A DNA stretch of 57,350 nucleotides, taken from NCBI GenBank assembly GCA_003576845.1, contig QEVJ01000031.1, forward strand, positions 1 to 57,350. Direction: 5' to 3'. Position numbers and translations under genes: made by a program. The number at the start of each line of letters is the position of its first letter. The stretch's first letter is position 1. The DNA comes from Planctomycetota bacterium (lineage in GTDB: Bacteria; Planctomycetota; Planctomycetia; Pirellulales; PLA5). Shown piece by piece: positions 7,822 to 22,100 of the stretch. Below the pieces are notes generated by a model, which did not search any database, was not told the origin of the DNA, and saw only the letters and a list, made by a program, of their open reading frames with translations.

Positions 7822-10008
7822 ATGACCACTGCGCTGCTGACGCTTGACGCCTTGCCGCCCAAAGTGGGCGTGGGCGCGATCGTGCGGTTTGTTTGCGACA
7901 CTGCGGGCGTCGATTCGCAGCGCCTCGGCAAGGTCGATCTCGCCGGCCGGCGGGCGACGGTGGAGGTTCCTGCCGAATGGGCGGCGCGGCTGGTCAGGCT
8001 GCTCGACGGGGCTCGATTCAACGAGTCCAACGTTCGCGCGCGCTGCGACGTGCCCAGCGACGGCGGGCCAAAGCCGGTTCGACCGGGAAGCGAGGACCAC
8101 TTCGCCCGGCTAGCTCGACTGTTGCGATTGGAGTCCGAAGCCGCGGCGGAAAAGGCTCGCGAAGACGCCGCAAGACGTACCGGCGAAGCTGCCGAGCGAA
8201 CCGGCGAGAGTCTCGTGGGCCTGGTCGTGCGCGATGAAGAAACTGGACTGGGTGGCCGCGCGCTCGTGACGCTCGGCAAGCGCGACGTGAATCGGCGCTT
8301 GCCGTGGACGCGGCTGGGCGTCGGCTCGCCCGTCGTGCTGTCGGAAGAGGGCGCGAAGGCGGCGCTGGGCTGGCGCGGCGTCATCGCGGATCGTTCGGCG
8401 AATACGATTCAAGTGGCGCTGGCCGACTTCCCGGAGCTCTCCGACGATCGGGCAACGTTGCGGCTCGATGCGTCGGTCGACGAGATTGCGCGGCAGCGGC
8501 AACTCGATGCTCTGTCGCGTGCCACTGCGGCCCGCGGCGAACGGTTGGCGGAGCTGGTCCGCGTTTTGCTCGGGGAGAGGTCGCCAAAATTTCGCGACGC
8601 GACGCGCATCGAAACGGCGGAGCGGGCGGCGACTAGTTTACTCAACGACTCCCAGCGCGAAGCCGTCCGGCTGGCTCTGGCGGCCGGCGACGTGGCGATC
8701 ATTCACGGTCCGCCGGGGACGGGCAAGACCACGACCGTCGCCGAGTTGATTCGCCAGGCCGTCGCGCGGGGCGAGAAGGTTCTCGCCTGCGCGCCGAGCA
8801 ACCTCGCCGTCGACAATGTCCTCGAACGCTTGCTGGCCTTGAACGTGCGGGCCGTTCGATTGGGACATCCGGCGCGCGTCTTGCCGGAGTTGCGGGCCCA
8901 CACGCTCGACCTGCTCGTCGACGAGCACGAAGACGTTAGGCTCGCTCGCAAGCTGGTGCAGCAGTCGCGCAAGCTGTTCGACAAAGCGGGGAAATACACG
9001 CGGGCCAAACCGGCGCCGGGCGCGCGGCGCGAGATGCGCGACGAAGCCAAGGCGCTGCTCGCCGATGCCCGGCGGCTCGAAGCGCAAACCGTCGAGCAGA
9101 TTCTCGACGGGGCCGACGTGTTGTGTGCGACGCTTACGGGCATCGACAGCGAAGTCGTCGGTCGGCGGCGGTTCGACCTGGCCGTCATCGACGAAGCGTG
9201 CCAGACAGTCGAACCGGCGTGTTGGATTCCGCTGCTCCGCGCCGAGCGGGTCGTGCTGGCCGGCGATCATTGCCAATTGCCGCCGACGATCGTTTCGGTC
9301 GAGGCGGCCCGCGAAGGATTCGGCGTGAGCCTGCTCGAACGGATGGTCGCGATGCACGGCGCGACGATTACCCGGCGGCTCGACGTGCAATACCGCATGC
9401 ACGCGTCGATCGCCGATTTTTCATCGGCGGAGTTCTACGACGGGACCCTCGCCGCGCACGATTCGGTCGTCGGGCACCTGCTCGCCGATTTGCCGGGCGT
9501 CGAGTCCTGCGAGTTGACGACGACGCCGGTCGAGTTCATCGACACGGCGGGCGCCGGCTACGACGAAACGCAGGAGGACGAAGGCGCAAGCCGCCTCAAC
9601 CGCGAAGAGGCGGAGCTCGTCGCCAAGCGCGTCGCCGCGTTGCGCTCCGCGCGGGTTGCGGCACGAGACATCGCCGTGATCTCACCCTACGCGGCACAGG
9701 TCCGATTGCTGCGGGACCGGATCGACGCGGCGATCGAAGCAGGCGACGCGATCGAAATCGACACGGTCGACGGCTTTCAAGGCCGCGAAAAGGAAGCGGT
9801 CGTCATCTCGCTCGTCCGCTCGAACGCGACGGGCGACATCGGCTTCCTCGCCGACACCCGCCGCATGAACGTCGCTCTCACCCGCGCGCGGCGGAAGCTG
9901 ATCGTCATCGGCGACAGCGCGACGATCGGGGGGCAGGCGTTCTACGGGCGGTTTCTCGAGCACGTCGAGCGCATCGGAGCGTATCGGACGGTGTGGGAGG
10001 AATGTTAG
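7822..10008 (+). CDS. UPF1/SMUBP-2-like superfamily 1 helicase with a DbpA-type RNA-binding N-terminus
   Basis: 728 residues. A TAG stop lies directly in frame before the ATG at 7822, so the start is fixed. Helicase motifs run in order: GPPGTGKTTT (Walker A, about 296-305), VIDEACQTVEP (motif II, about 453), GDHCQLPPTI (motif III), VQYRMH (motif IV), DTVDGFQGREKEAVVIS (motif V) and NVALTRARRKLIVIG (motif VI). This is the IGHMBP2/UPF1 group of ATP-driven RNA/DNA 5'-3' helicases. Residues 11-75 (VGVGAIVRFVCDTAGVD, LGKVDLAGRRATVEVP, then LVRLLDGARFN) fit the small RNA-binding domain found at the C-terminus of DEAD-box DbpA, an unusual place for it. The two domains are joined by a charged helical linker (about 92-130). 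It may act on structured RNA such as rRNA; that is inference. Confidence 0.88.
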   Translation: MTTALLTLDALPPKVGVGAIVRFVCDTAGVDSQRLGKVDLAGRRATVEVPAEWAARLVRLLDGARFNESNVRARCDVPSDGGPKPVRPGSEDHFARLARLLRLESEAAAEKAREDAARRTGEAAERTGESLVGLVVRDEETGLGGRALVTLGKRDVNRRLPWTRLGVGSPVVLSEEGAKAALGWRGVIADRSANTIQVALADFPELSDDRATLRLDASVDEIARQRQLDALSRATAARGERLAELVRVLLGERSPKFRDATRIETAERAATSLLNDSQREAVRLALAAGDVAIIHGPPGTGKTTTVAELIRQAVARGEKVLACAPSNLAVDNVLERLLALNVRAVRLGHPARVLPELRAHTLDLLVDEHEDVRLARKLVQQSRKLFDKAGKYTRAKPAPGARREMRDEAKALLADARRLEAQTVEQILDGADVLCATLTGIDSEVVGRRRFDLAVIDEACQTVEPACWIPLLRAERVVLAGDHCQLPPTIVSVEAAREGFGVSLLERMVAMHGATITRRLDVQYRMHASIADFSSAEFYDGTLAAHDSVVGHLLADLPGVESCELTTTPVEFIDTAGAGYDETQEDEGASRLNREEAELVAKRVAALRSARVAARDIAVISPYAAQVRLLRDRIDAAIEAGDAIEIDTVDGFQGREKEAVVISLVRSNATGDIGFLADTRRMNVALTRARRKLIVIGDSATIGGQAFYGRFLEHVERIGAYRTVWEEC

Positions 10009-10058
10009 ACGGATACGTCTATTGGGTGACGTCGCACTTACGGCCATTCGTCACATTC

Positions 10059-10087
10059 TTGACTCAGTCCAGGTTTAGACATACCAT
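10059..10087 (+). promoter_or_regulatory. Candidate promoter of the Fur-family gene, predicting a leaderless transcript
   Basis: TTGACT (10059-10064) and TACCAT (10082-10087) are separated by 17 bases. The -10 box ends 6 bases before the ATG at 10094, so transcription would begin at or very near the start codon. No Shine-Dalgarno sequence precedes this ATG. A CCAG...CTGG half-palindrome spans the promoter, but it is too weak to call a Fur or Per operator. Confidence 0.4.
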
Positions 10088-10093
10088 CTGGTC

Positions 10094-12903
<2,810 letters not shown>

Positions 12904-13186
12904 CGCACCACGACGCACCACGTCGAGCGGCCTTCGACCGCCGAGTGGGTTCGCGGTGGAAGGCCAATGCGAAGCACGGATGGGAGAACGCCGGCGCTGC
13001 GCGGGACGCACGCGGCGCCGGCGAGGTCTGGATCGTTTCTTGATTCGCGAGGTGGCCGATTTTGCTTCTGGCGGAGCCAATTATCTGGTAAAATGAGGCC
13101 GCGGCGTGGGGGAATCAATCCGCACAACCCCCCGTTGTTTCTAAGGGGTGCTGCGGATTAATTCGCTCCGTCGAGGGGTTCGCACG

Positions 13187-16090
13187 ATGGGCGGTTGTCG
13201 GCGACTTCGCTGGAGCGTGAGTCTTTGTGCCCTGGTCTTGGTGGCGTCGCGCACCGTGGCGGCGGAACCGGCGGCGGAGGTCGATTACAACGCGGCGATC
13301 GGACCGCTGTTCGCCAAATACTGCGTCGCGTGTCACGGTGCGGAGGAGCCCGAGGGCAAGCTCGTACTCGAAAGCTACGAGGCGCTGCTTCGCGGCGGCG
13401 CGAAAGGCGCGGTCATCTCGCCGGGCAAGGCGGACGACAGCCGCATGGTTCGGATGCTGACGGGAGCGGCCAAGCCCGTCATGCCGCCGGACGACAGCGA
13501 GCGACCGACCGCCGAGGAGATTGCCGCGCTCAAGAGGTGGATCGACGCCGGGGCGAAAGGTCCGTCGGGCGCCGCGCCCGACCCGACGGTGCTCGTCGTG
13601 CCGAAGATCGAGCCGAAGGGAACCGCCGCGCCGGCGATTTCGGCGCTGGCGGCGTCGGGCGACGGGAAGCTGCTGGCGATCGCGCGGCGGAAGGAAGTCG
13701 AGATCGTCGAGGTTGGCGGTTCGCGTCGCGTGCATGTGTTGTCGGGATTCGCCGGGTCGGCGAGCTCGCTGGCGTTTTCGCGAGACGGCAAGCACGTCGT
13801 GGCGGCCGCCGGCGAGCCGGGCTTGTTCGGCGAGGCGGTCGTGTGGAACGTCGGAGACGGCAAGGCGACGGCGAAACTGCGCGGACATCGTGACGCGCTG
13901 TATGCGGCCAAGCTCAGCCCCGACGGGGCGCTGCTCGCCACGGGCAGTTACGACCAGAAAGCGATTCTGTGGGATGTTGCGACCGGCAAACCGCGGCACA
14001 CGATCGACCGCCACAACGGCGCCGTGTTCGATCTCGATTTCAGTCCGGACGGCAAGCTGTTGGCGACCGCGAGCGCGGATCGGACGGTGAAGCTCTGGAA
14101 CACCGCCACGGGCGAGCGGCTCGACACGTTTGGGCAGCCGCTCAAGGACGTCTATTGCGTGGCGTTCAGTCCCGACGGCCGCCGCGTTGCGGCCGGCGGC
14201 GTCGATCGGCGGGTGCGCGTGTGGGAAATCGCGGCGGAAGGGCGCGAGGGGACGAACCCGCTCGTCTATTCGCGGTTCGCCCACGACGGCGCGGTGCTCA
14301 AGCTCGCGTATTCGGCCGACGGCAAGACGCTCGTCACGGCCGCGGAGAATCGCACCATCAAGATTTGGAACGCCGCGACGATGACGCCGCGGCGAACACT
14401 GGAGTCGCAGCCGGACATTCCTTCCGGCGTCGCGCTGTCGGCCGATGGGAGCAAGCTGTACGTCGGACGGCTCGACGGTTCGCTGAAGACGTATGAGCTT
14501 GGCGGTGATGCAGTCGCGGCGGCGGCGGTCGATGCGGCAGTTGTCGAGGACGCGAACGCATTTCCACTGGGATCATTGCCGGCGGATGTTCCGGCGCCGG
14601 CGCTTGCCGATCCCGTCGCGGAAGTCGAGCCGAACGATGCACCGGTGAATGCGACGACGCTGGCGTTGAGCGCGAACGGCGCGGTGGCGACGGGGCGGAT
14701 TCATGTGGGCGACGGAGCGAACGTCAGGAAGGTCGACGCCGATCTGTATCGTTTAGCGGCAAAGCAAGGCGAAACGTACTTCATCGAAACGAGCGCGGCC
14801 CGCGAGCAGTCGCCGTGCGACACGAAGATCGAAGTGCTCGACGCGATGGGCAAGCCCGTGCCGCGGATGCTGCTGCAAGCAGTGCGCGATTCGAGCGTCA
14901 CGTTTCGCTCGGCCGATGCGAATCAGACCGGCTTTCGGATCACGAACTGGGAAGAGATGGAACTCAACCAGTACCTTTACGTCGGCGGCGAGGTTTGCCG
15001 GCTATTTCGATTTCCGCAAGGGCCGGATAGCGACTTTTTGTTTTACGAATCGAACGGCCGCCGGCGGGCGTACTTCGACACGACAGCCACGGCCCACTAT
15101 CTCGACGAGCCGGCTTATATCGTGCGGCCGCTTGCCGTCAGCTCGAACCCGATACCGACGGGCTTGCCCGTGTTCGAGCTGGGCTACGTGAACGACGACA
15201 GCGGCGACCGCAAGCTGGGGACGGACTCGCGATTGACGTTTACTGCGCCGGCCGACGGTGATTATCTCGTCCGCGTGAGCGACACGCGCGGCTTTGGCGG
15301 CGAGAAGTTCGGGTATCGGCTTACGGTGCGGCGGCCGCGTCCCGATTTCGCGATTTCCTTCGGCGACCGCAATCCGACCGTCAACGCGGGAAGCGCGAAG
15401 CGGTTCGTCGTGCGGGCGGAGCGGATCGACGGGTTCGATGGCGAGATCCGCGTCGACATTACGGGCGCGCCGCCGGGATTTGCGATCGCTTCGCCGCTGG
15501 TTATCGAGGCGGGGCAGGACCGGGCGTGGGGCGTCGTTCATGCCGCCGCGGAAGCGTCCGCGCCGAGCAAGGAGAATGCGGCGGGGAGCAAAGCGACGGC
15601 GCGGGCGACAATCGGCGGGCGCGAGATTACGAAGACCGTCGACGCGCTCGGCGAGATCAAGCTGGCCGCGAAGCCGAAGCTGCTCGTGCGGCTCGAACTG
15701 GATCGCCCGGAATTGACCGCCGCTTCCGGCGATGCGGCGCCGAAAGCGCCAAAACCGGGCGAAGGCGCGGTTGCCGAAACGACGGCTAGCGAACCGCCGA
15801 CCGTCTTGATCGCGCCCGGTACGACCGTTACCGCGCGGTTGGTGATCGAGCGCAACGGATTCGAGGGCGAAGTGAAGTTCGACGTCGACAACCTGCCGCA
15901 CGGCGTGATCGTCGACAACATCGGCCTGTCGGGCATTCTGATCACCGCCGACCGCTCGGAGCGGCAATTGTTCCTCTCGGCGCGCGATTGGGTTGGCGAG
16001 CAGTCGCGGCCGTTTCAGGCCGTCGCGCAAGCGGAAGGAAATCAGGCTTCGCTGCCGCTGCTGCTCAAGGTGGCCAGACCGGGCCAGTGA
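13187..16090 (+). CDS. Exported cytochrome c-like (PSCyt1 type) WD40-repeat protein
   Basis: 967 residues from the ATG at 13187, with GAGGGG 8 bases before it. Residues 1-26 are a signal peptide. A c-type heme site CVACH lies at 46-50, in VDYNAAIGPLFAKYCVACHG, and VMPPDDSERPTAEEIAALKRWIDAGAKGP closes the domain, as in planctomycete PSCyt1 proteins. WD40 repeats follow from about residue 150 to 450 (units such as LAFSRDGKHVVAAA and LDFSPDGKLLATASADRTVKLWN), then a region with VEPNDAPVNAT, like pre-peptidase C-terminal domains, and two or three beta-sandwich-like stretches. The protein is probably periplasmic, but its electron partner and function are not known. It ends 13 bases before the convergent giant gene. 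Confidence 0.9.
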   Translation: MGGCRRLRWSVSLCALVLVASRTVAAEPAAEVDYNAAIGPLFAKYCVACHGAEEPEGKLVLESYEALLRGGAKGAVISPGKADDSRMVRMLTGAAKPVMPPDDSERPTAEEIAALKRWIDAGAKGPSGAAPDPTVLVVPKIEPKGTAAPAISALAASGDGKLLAIARRKEVEIVEVGGSRRVHVLSGFAGSASSLAFSRDGKHVVAAAGEPGLFGEAVVWNVGDGKATAKLRGHRDALYAAKLSPDGALLATGSYDQKAILWDVATGKPRHTIDRHNGAVFDLDFSPDGKLLATASADRTVKLWNTATGERLDTFGQPLKDVYCVAFSPDGRRVAAGGVDRRVRVWEIAAEGREGTNPLVYSRFAHDGAVLKLAYSADGKTLVTAAENRTIKIWNAATMTPRRTLESQPDIPSGVALSADGSKLYVGRLDGSLKTYELGGDAVAAAAVDAAVVEDANAFPLGSLPADVPAPALADPVAEVEPNDAPVNATTLALSANGAVATGRIHVGDGANVRKVDADLYRLAAKQGETYFIETSAAREQSPCDTKIEVLDAMGKPVPRMLLQAVRDSSVTFRSADANQTGFRITNWEEMELNQYLYVGGEVCRLFRFPQGPDSDFLFYESNGRRRAYFDTTATAHYLDEPAYIVRPLAVSSNPIPTGLPVFELGYVNDDSGDRKLGTDSRLTFTAPADGDYLVRVSDTRGFGGEKFGYRLTVRRPRPDFAISFGDRNPTVNAGSAKRFVVRAERIDGFDGEIRVDITGAPPGFAIASPLVIEAGQDRAWGVVHAAAEASAPSKENAAGSKATARATIGGREITKTVDALGEIKLAAKPKLLVRLELDRPELTAASGDAAPKAPKPGEGAVAETTASEPPTVLIAPGTTVTARLVIERNGFEGEVKFDVDNLPHGVIVDNIGLSGILITADRSERQLFLSARDWVGEQSRPFQAVAQAEGNQASLPLLLKVARPGQ

Positions 16091-16103
16091 GCAACAGCGT
16101 CGC

Positions 16104-19100
16104 TCACGGTCGCGCGCGGACGCGGGAAGCGCGCTCGATCTTCGACGACGTTCCCACCGCCAGTTGCGTCGCCTGGTCGAGAGCACGGTCCGCGAGCTCG
16201 GGAACAATGCGCCGCCGCGCGGGCGCCGCGAGCGGGCTCGTCGAACGCGGCGCGACGATCGCGGCCGCGACGCGCTTCCACGCGACGACCGCCGCCGCCG
16301 CTGGCGACAGAGCGGGCAGCGAACGTCCGAAGTTGCGGGCGAGAATGGCGGCGTCTTGGCGATTCACGGCGCCGTCGCCGTTGAAGTCGCCCGTCGCGCG
16401 GGTCGCGCCGCTGGCCGTGCCGAGCGAGCGTTGCACGATCGCAAGATCCGTGAGGTCGACCCGGCCGTTGCCGTCGGCGTCTCCGGGAACGAAGTCATCG
16501 CTGCCCGGCGAGCCGCCGATCGCGAAGCTCGGTCTCCACGATGCCGGATCGCTCCACGTGCTCGTCGGCGCGAGCGGGTCGACGATGACGAGCGAATAGC
16601 CGTCGCCGTCGGTCGTCGGATGCCAGCCGGGACCGGTGTCGTCGTAGGTGAAGTCGAGAATCGCCGCGCCGCGGTTGTCGACGAGCGCGACGCGCTCGCC
16701 GGCGTTGTTGAGCTGGCCCGTGTATTGCCCGGCGACGGGAATGCCCGGGTAGCGCGCGGCGAAAGCGATCTCGTCGACGGCGAGCACGATCCGGCCGAGC
16801 GGGGGCAGCGTTCCTCCGATGAACGTGAACTCGACGCCATTGGCAAGCGAGACGCCGCCCAGATCGAGCGTTTGCGTCGGGCTGACGTTCAAGAGCTCGA
16901 TGAACTCGAATTGATCGGCGTCGACGAAACCGGCGGTGATTTCGTCGGGCGACGGATCGGCCGGGTGATACATCAACTCGCTAATGCGGAGAAACTCGAC
17001 GAGGGGCACAGGCACGGTGCTGGTCACGGTGATCGTGTCGCTGGCTACGAGCGCGCCTTGATAGTTGAATGCCTCGAACGCAAGCGGGTTGGCGCCCTGC
17101 GAGACCGGCACGACGACCCGCCACGAGTCGAAGTCGAGCCACTCGACGTCGAGCGGATTATCGTTGCCGCTCAAGCGAATCTCGCGGACGTTGATCCAGC
17201 CGTTGCCCTCGATTGTCACGGTCGGTTCGTTTACCGTAAAATCCGCGCCGCCGTTCGTGGTGATGACGAACGGAACCTGGGCCGGGAGTTGCGACGTGAC
17301 GAAGTTGGCGCGCTGCGTGATGTAGTTGAGCACCCAACTGTAATCGCGGCCGGCGACCTGGCCATAATGATTCGTCCATCGCGACATGTACGCCGCGTTG
17401 AAGCTCGTGGCGATCATGTCCTGCATGTGGCCGTAATACGCGCGGAGGTTCTGCGGGCGGTTGATGATTTTGGCGAGGTTGGCGCCGCCGACGAGCGGGC
17501 CGGTCGGAGAGTTGAAGATGTTGTCCCAGTCCCAAGGCAACGGCACGACCTTGCCGTCGTCGGGCCGGGCGAACAGCCGCAGGTTGTGGTGGTTGTCCCA
17601 ATTGTAGGCGTCGCGGATGCCGGAGAGCGAATTGAGGGCGAACACGCGCAGCCACTGGTCGACGTCGAGGTATTGCTCGGCGGCCGCATCGAGCGTCGTG
17701 CCGGCAAGGCTGAACGTCTGCACCGCCGGAATAATGTCGCCGTAATCGTCCTCGGTGCGGTTGTTGGTCAAGAGGAACAGCCAGCGATAGTCTTCCTTGT
17801 CGAGGCCGAGGTTTTGCAGGTCGACGTTGGCGTAGCCGTTGCCCGCGTTCGGCGACGCTTTGAGGCTTTCGGGATTGCCGTCGACGGTGGTCGTCGCCCA
17901 GCGGATCACTTCGAACTCGTATTGCTCGCCGTCGCTGCCGTTCTCGTACTCTTCGTCCAAGAACACTTCGTCGTAGCCGGCCATCCGCAAGTGGGCGACG
18001 CTGGTTTGGGCCGAGCGCGGGGCAATCACGTAGATGAGATCGTCGTAGCGGCTCGGCAAACCGCCGGCCTGATTGGCCATGTGGAACATCAACACTTCCG
18101 TCGGACTGATGGCCGTCGCGGTTTGCGAACGGTCGACGGCAACCTTGTCGTGGACGCCGCGGAAGAGCTGGTCCGGATTGAAGGAGATGTTGAACCCGAC
18201 GCGCGATACGTCGCGGCCGACGAAACTCCCTTTGAGCCGCACACCGGCGTCGTAGAAGATTTCGCTCTCGTTGTAGATGATCGTCGCCCCGAGCCGTTCG
18301 TTGCTGAGGACGTTGGTGCTCAAGTGCATCAAGTCGGTATCGGCCTGGGTCATCAAAATGCGGAAGTTGGTCGCCAGGCCCGTGCTGGCCTGGCCGTCGT
18401 TCCAGCGGACGAGGGCGCGGGAATTGGGACCATCGCTGGGAAATGTCGACGTTGCGCCGAGGGCATCCTGGCCTTGTACGTAGAACTGGGCGAGGACGCC
18501 CGCGGCCTGTCCGGGAATCGTGCCGGTATATCGGCCGTTGCCCTGATGCGTCATCGCGGCGTTCGCGAATGCGCCGCCGGCAATTGCGTAGCGAAGCGTG
18601 AGGTTGCCGATGCCGTCGGGATCGGCTGCGCGAACGGAAACGGTAACCGCTTCGCCGGGCGACGGAACGGCCGGGCTGTGGACGAGGTCGCTGTACGTCG
18701 GGCCGAGATTCGCGACGCGCGTGGAATTCTCCGCGCCGGGCGTGCCGCCGCCCTCGGGCGTGACCAGGGGCGTCGTGCGGGCGAGACGATTGAAGTACAG
18801 CCGCGTATTGAGCTGCGACGAGCCGGCGATCCACTTCGCGCGGAACGAAATCTCGTACTCGCGGCCGTCGACGATCGTCGCGCCGCCGCCGAACGTCGTT
18901 TCGATCTGGTTGCCTTGGTATTCCGTCGCGCCGCTGGCGATGAGGCGGAGAATCTGGTTCGCCGGATTGCCCGGCTCGGCGGTGACGCTGCTCCGTTGGT
19001 GGTTGCCGAGCAACCGCCAATGCGCCGCGCCGGCGGAGAAGTTGCCGTTCTGGATTCGCTCGATGTTCGTGGTCGCCGGGCTATCTTTCACGCTGATATC

Positions 19101-22100
19101 GTCGAGCCAGACTTCCCCTTCGCCGTCGAGCAGGCCCAGGGCGAACTCCTGCCAGAGTGTCGGCGAGCCGGGAATGGTCTGTTCGGCGATGCCGCGGTAG
19201 GTGTATGTCTGCCACTCGCTGCGGGCGCCTTCGTTGCTGGCGGCCCACGCGCCGCCGAGCGCGTTGTCCGCATCGGGGTCGCGCAATTCCAGGCTCGCGC
19301 CGCTGCCGTCGCTCAAGCTGGGCCACTGCCCGCCGTCGAAGTAGTGCACTTCGTCGGCCGGATTGCCCGCCGCGTCGTCGAGGAGGATGCGTTCGTCCGA
19401 ATTCGACAGTGAACCGCGGAACGGTCCAACGACGGATACACCGGGATGCGCGGCGGCAAAGGCCGGCACATCGCTGGCTACGACGAGATACTCGCCCGGA
19501 GCAAGCATCGTGCCCGCGGGGAAGTCATATTGGACGGCTTCCTTCAGCTTCCAACCGGTCAAGTCGACCGTCGTCGTGCCGCGGTTGTAAAGCTCGATCC
19601 ATTCGTCGCTGTTTTCGGAGTAGGGTGTGCCGGGAATCGGCGGCGTAAGCTGCACGGCGGCGGAAACTTCCACGCCGAACACGATGTCGCTGCTGGTCGT
19701 CGCACCGGCTTGATGGACTTCCACGGACAGCACGTTCGTGCCCGCAACGAGCAGCGCTGGATCGACTGTAATGGGTCCGACATAAACGGCCTCGCCGACT
19801 CCGGGACTGGCGATCGTCGCATACATCACGGGGCCGCTGGGCATGTTGAACCGCAGCGATTCGATCTCGACGCCGTTGAGATAGAACACCGCGCCGTCGT
19901 CGATGATGTGCCGAAACTGCAGCGCGTCGATCGCGGACGGATCGGCGATGTCGAACGTCGTTTGAAAGTAATACGCGCGAATGAACGGATTGGCCGGCGG
20001 GCTCGAGGTCGGAGGCAACTGCGTGCGAATCGGCTCGGGAATCGTGTTCTGCTCGTAGCCGATCAGTGCCAGACCCTCGTCCCAGTCGCCGAGACACGTT
20101 TGAGACGCATGATCTCGACGGATGGTTTGATACCAGGCCGCCCCGAGGTCCGTCCCACTCGCCTCGTAGCACCACTCGGTTGTCGCGTCGATGCCGAGAA
20201 TCTTCGTCGTGGCAAACGTGGCCGGCGTTCCCGGCGTGGCGAGATTCGGCCGGGCGTGGTACATGATCTCGTTCACGACGATCTCGTCGCGGAAGTCGAA
20301 CAAGTTCGCGCTGCCGGGGGTCGCTGCGTCGGGGAATCGCCAATCGCCCGTTCCTTCCGGCGAGCGGCCGCGGAGACGATCTTGAACCACGACCGCGTCG
20401 ATGACGGACGTCTTGCCAGGTGCATAGAGAACCAGGCGGTCGCCGGCGGCCGGTTGAAACCCAAGTTCGGCTTCCGTAATCGCGCGGCGCTGGCCGGGAT
20501 TGAGCGCGCTCGTTGCGAGGACGTGCTCGGCGTCGATCGCGCCTTGGCTGGCGACGACGTAACCGGCGAGCGACGTCGGGTTGTCGCCGTGGTTGATGAT
20601 TTCGAACCAGAAGTCCTGCTCCGTCGCCGCGGCGACTTCGTTGAGCGCCACGCGAACCGTCGCCGGATCGGGCAGCGTCTCGCGGGTTACGACTTCGACG
20701 CCGAACACCACGTCGTCGAGCGCCGGGCCCGAGCCACCGCCGCTCGCGAAGGCCGCCTGGTAATGGGCGGTCACTTCGGCCGCCGAGAGCGCGCGGTCGT
20801 AAATCGCCACTTCGTCCACCACGCCGTCGAAATTGAGATCGTAGTTCGAGGAGTTGGCGTTCTTCCGTGCGCCGATGCTGACTTCATGCGTGTTGTTGAC
20901 GATCGTGGCGGGCGGAGTCGCCGCGCCGACTTGCTGGCCGTTTACGTAGAGCCGCATGACGAGAGCCGCCGAGTCGAGCGTGCCGACGACGTGCTGCCAG
21001 GCGCCGTTGGGCGTGACGCCGCTTTGAATCACGGTGGGCGTATTGGGCACGCCGCCATTCCACAGGAAGAAACGGTACGCGCCGTTCACCAGGTCGATGG
21101 CGAACTGCTCGCCGCCGCCGCCAGTGCCTTTGGCGAGGATCGCGCCGCCACCTTCTTGTGCGCCACCTAGCGGCGCTTTGACCCACGCTTCGAGCGAGAA
21201 GCGGCGGCCCGTGGCGAAGTTGAGCGGCGCGGCCCCGGGAATCAGCACCACGTCGTTGCCGCCGTCGGCTTCGCCTTGAAAATCTGGGGCGCGATTGTCC
21301 GACTCGAAGCCGATGAGGGCCTGGCCGCCGATAAGGTCCGACGGCCGCGGGCCGGGCTGGCCGAGATTGGCGGCGTTGAAGTTCGTGAACGTGCCGTTCT
21401 GCGGACCGGACTGCGGCGCGCCGACGGCGCCGGCCGAGTCGATGACGGCTCCGGCGGCCGTGCTCGTTTCGCCGAGCCGCCAGTAGCCGACGGGATTCGC
21501 GGCCAGAATCGTCTGGCTATAGTTCGAGCCGCCCTGCGGACCTTGATGTACCTCGACGGCGAGCACGTTCTGGCCCGCGATCAGGCTCGGCGCTTCGACG
21601 ACGAAGGGTCCGGCAAAGTTCGCATCGCCGACCACGCCGGTCGAGAGCGTGTCGTAGTCGACCGGGCCGGCCGGCATGTTCTGACGGAAGATCTCTACGC
21701 CGTTGAGATAGTAGATCGCGCCGTCGTCGATGACCGGCCGAAGCTGAAGCCGCGTCGCGCTCGTGTCGCCGCTGAAGTTGAACGTGGTGCGGAAATAGTA
21801 CGTCGTTCGCCCGGGAGCAAGCGGCGTGTTCTTGGCGGCCGGGAGCGCGGCCGTTTCGTCGTAGAACAGGGCGTTGCCAGAAGACCAAGCCCCGTCGTCG
21901 AACGCGGTGTCGTTCCACGTCGTACCGAGGTCGATGCCGCCGTCATGATACTTCCAGGCGCCTTCGATCGCTGCGGCCGTCGTTTGCACGACGACCGGCA
22001 TCGCGGGCGGAAAGTTTTCGGCGCCGGGCGTGCCGCCGATCTGGGCGCTGGCCCACCAGTTGGCCGCGAGGTCGCTGGCCGAGTTCTCGTCGCGCTTGGC

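Noticed and set aside
10065-10093. Fur or Per operator in the regulator's promoter
   Set aside because: Only a CCAG...CTGG match; too weak for a call.
15993-19412. 1139-codon open frame antisense to the giant secreted gene
   Set aside because: Shadow of the opposite strand; no domain is visible and it overlaps a gene with clear domain order.
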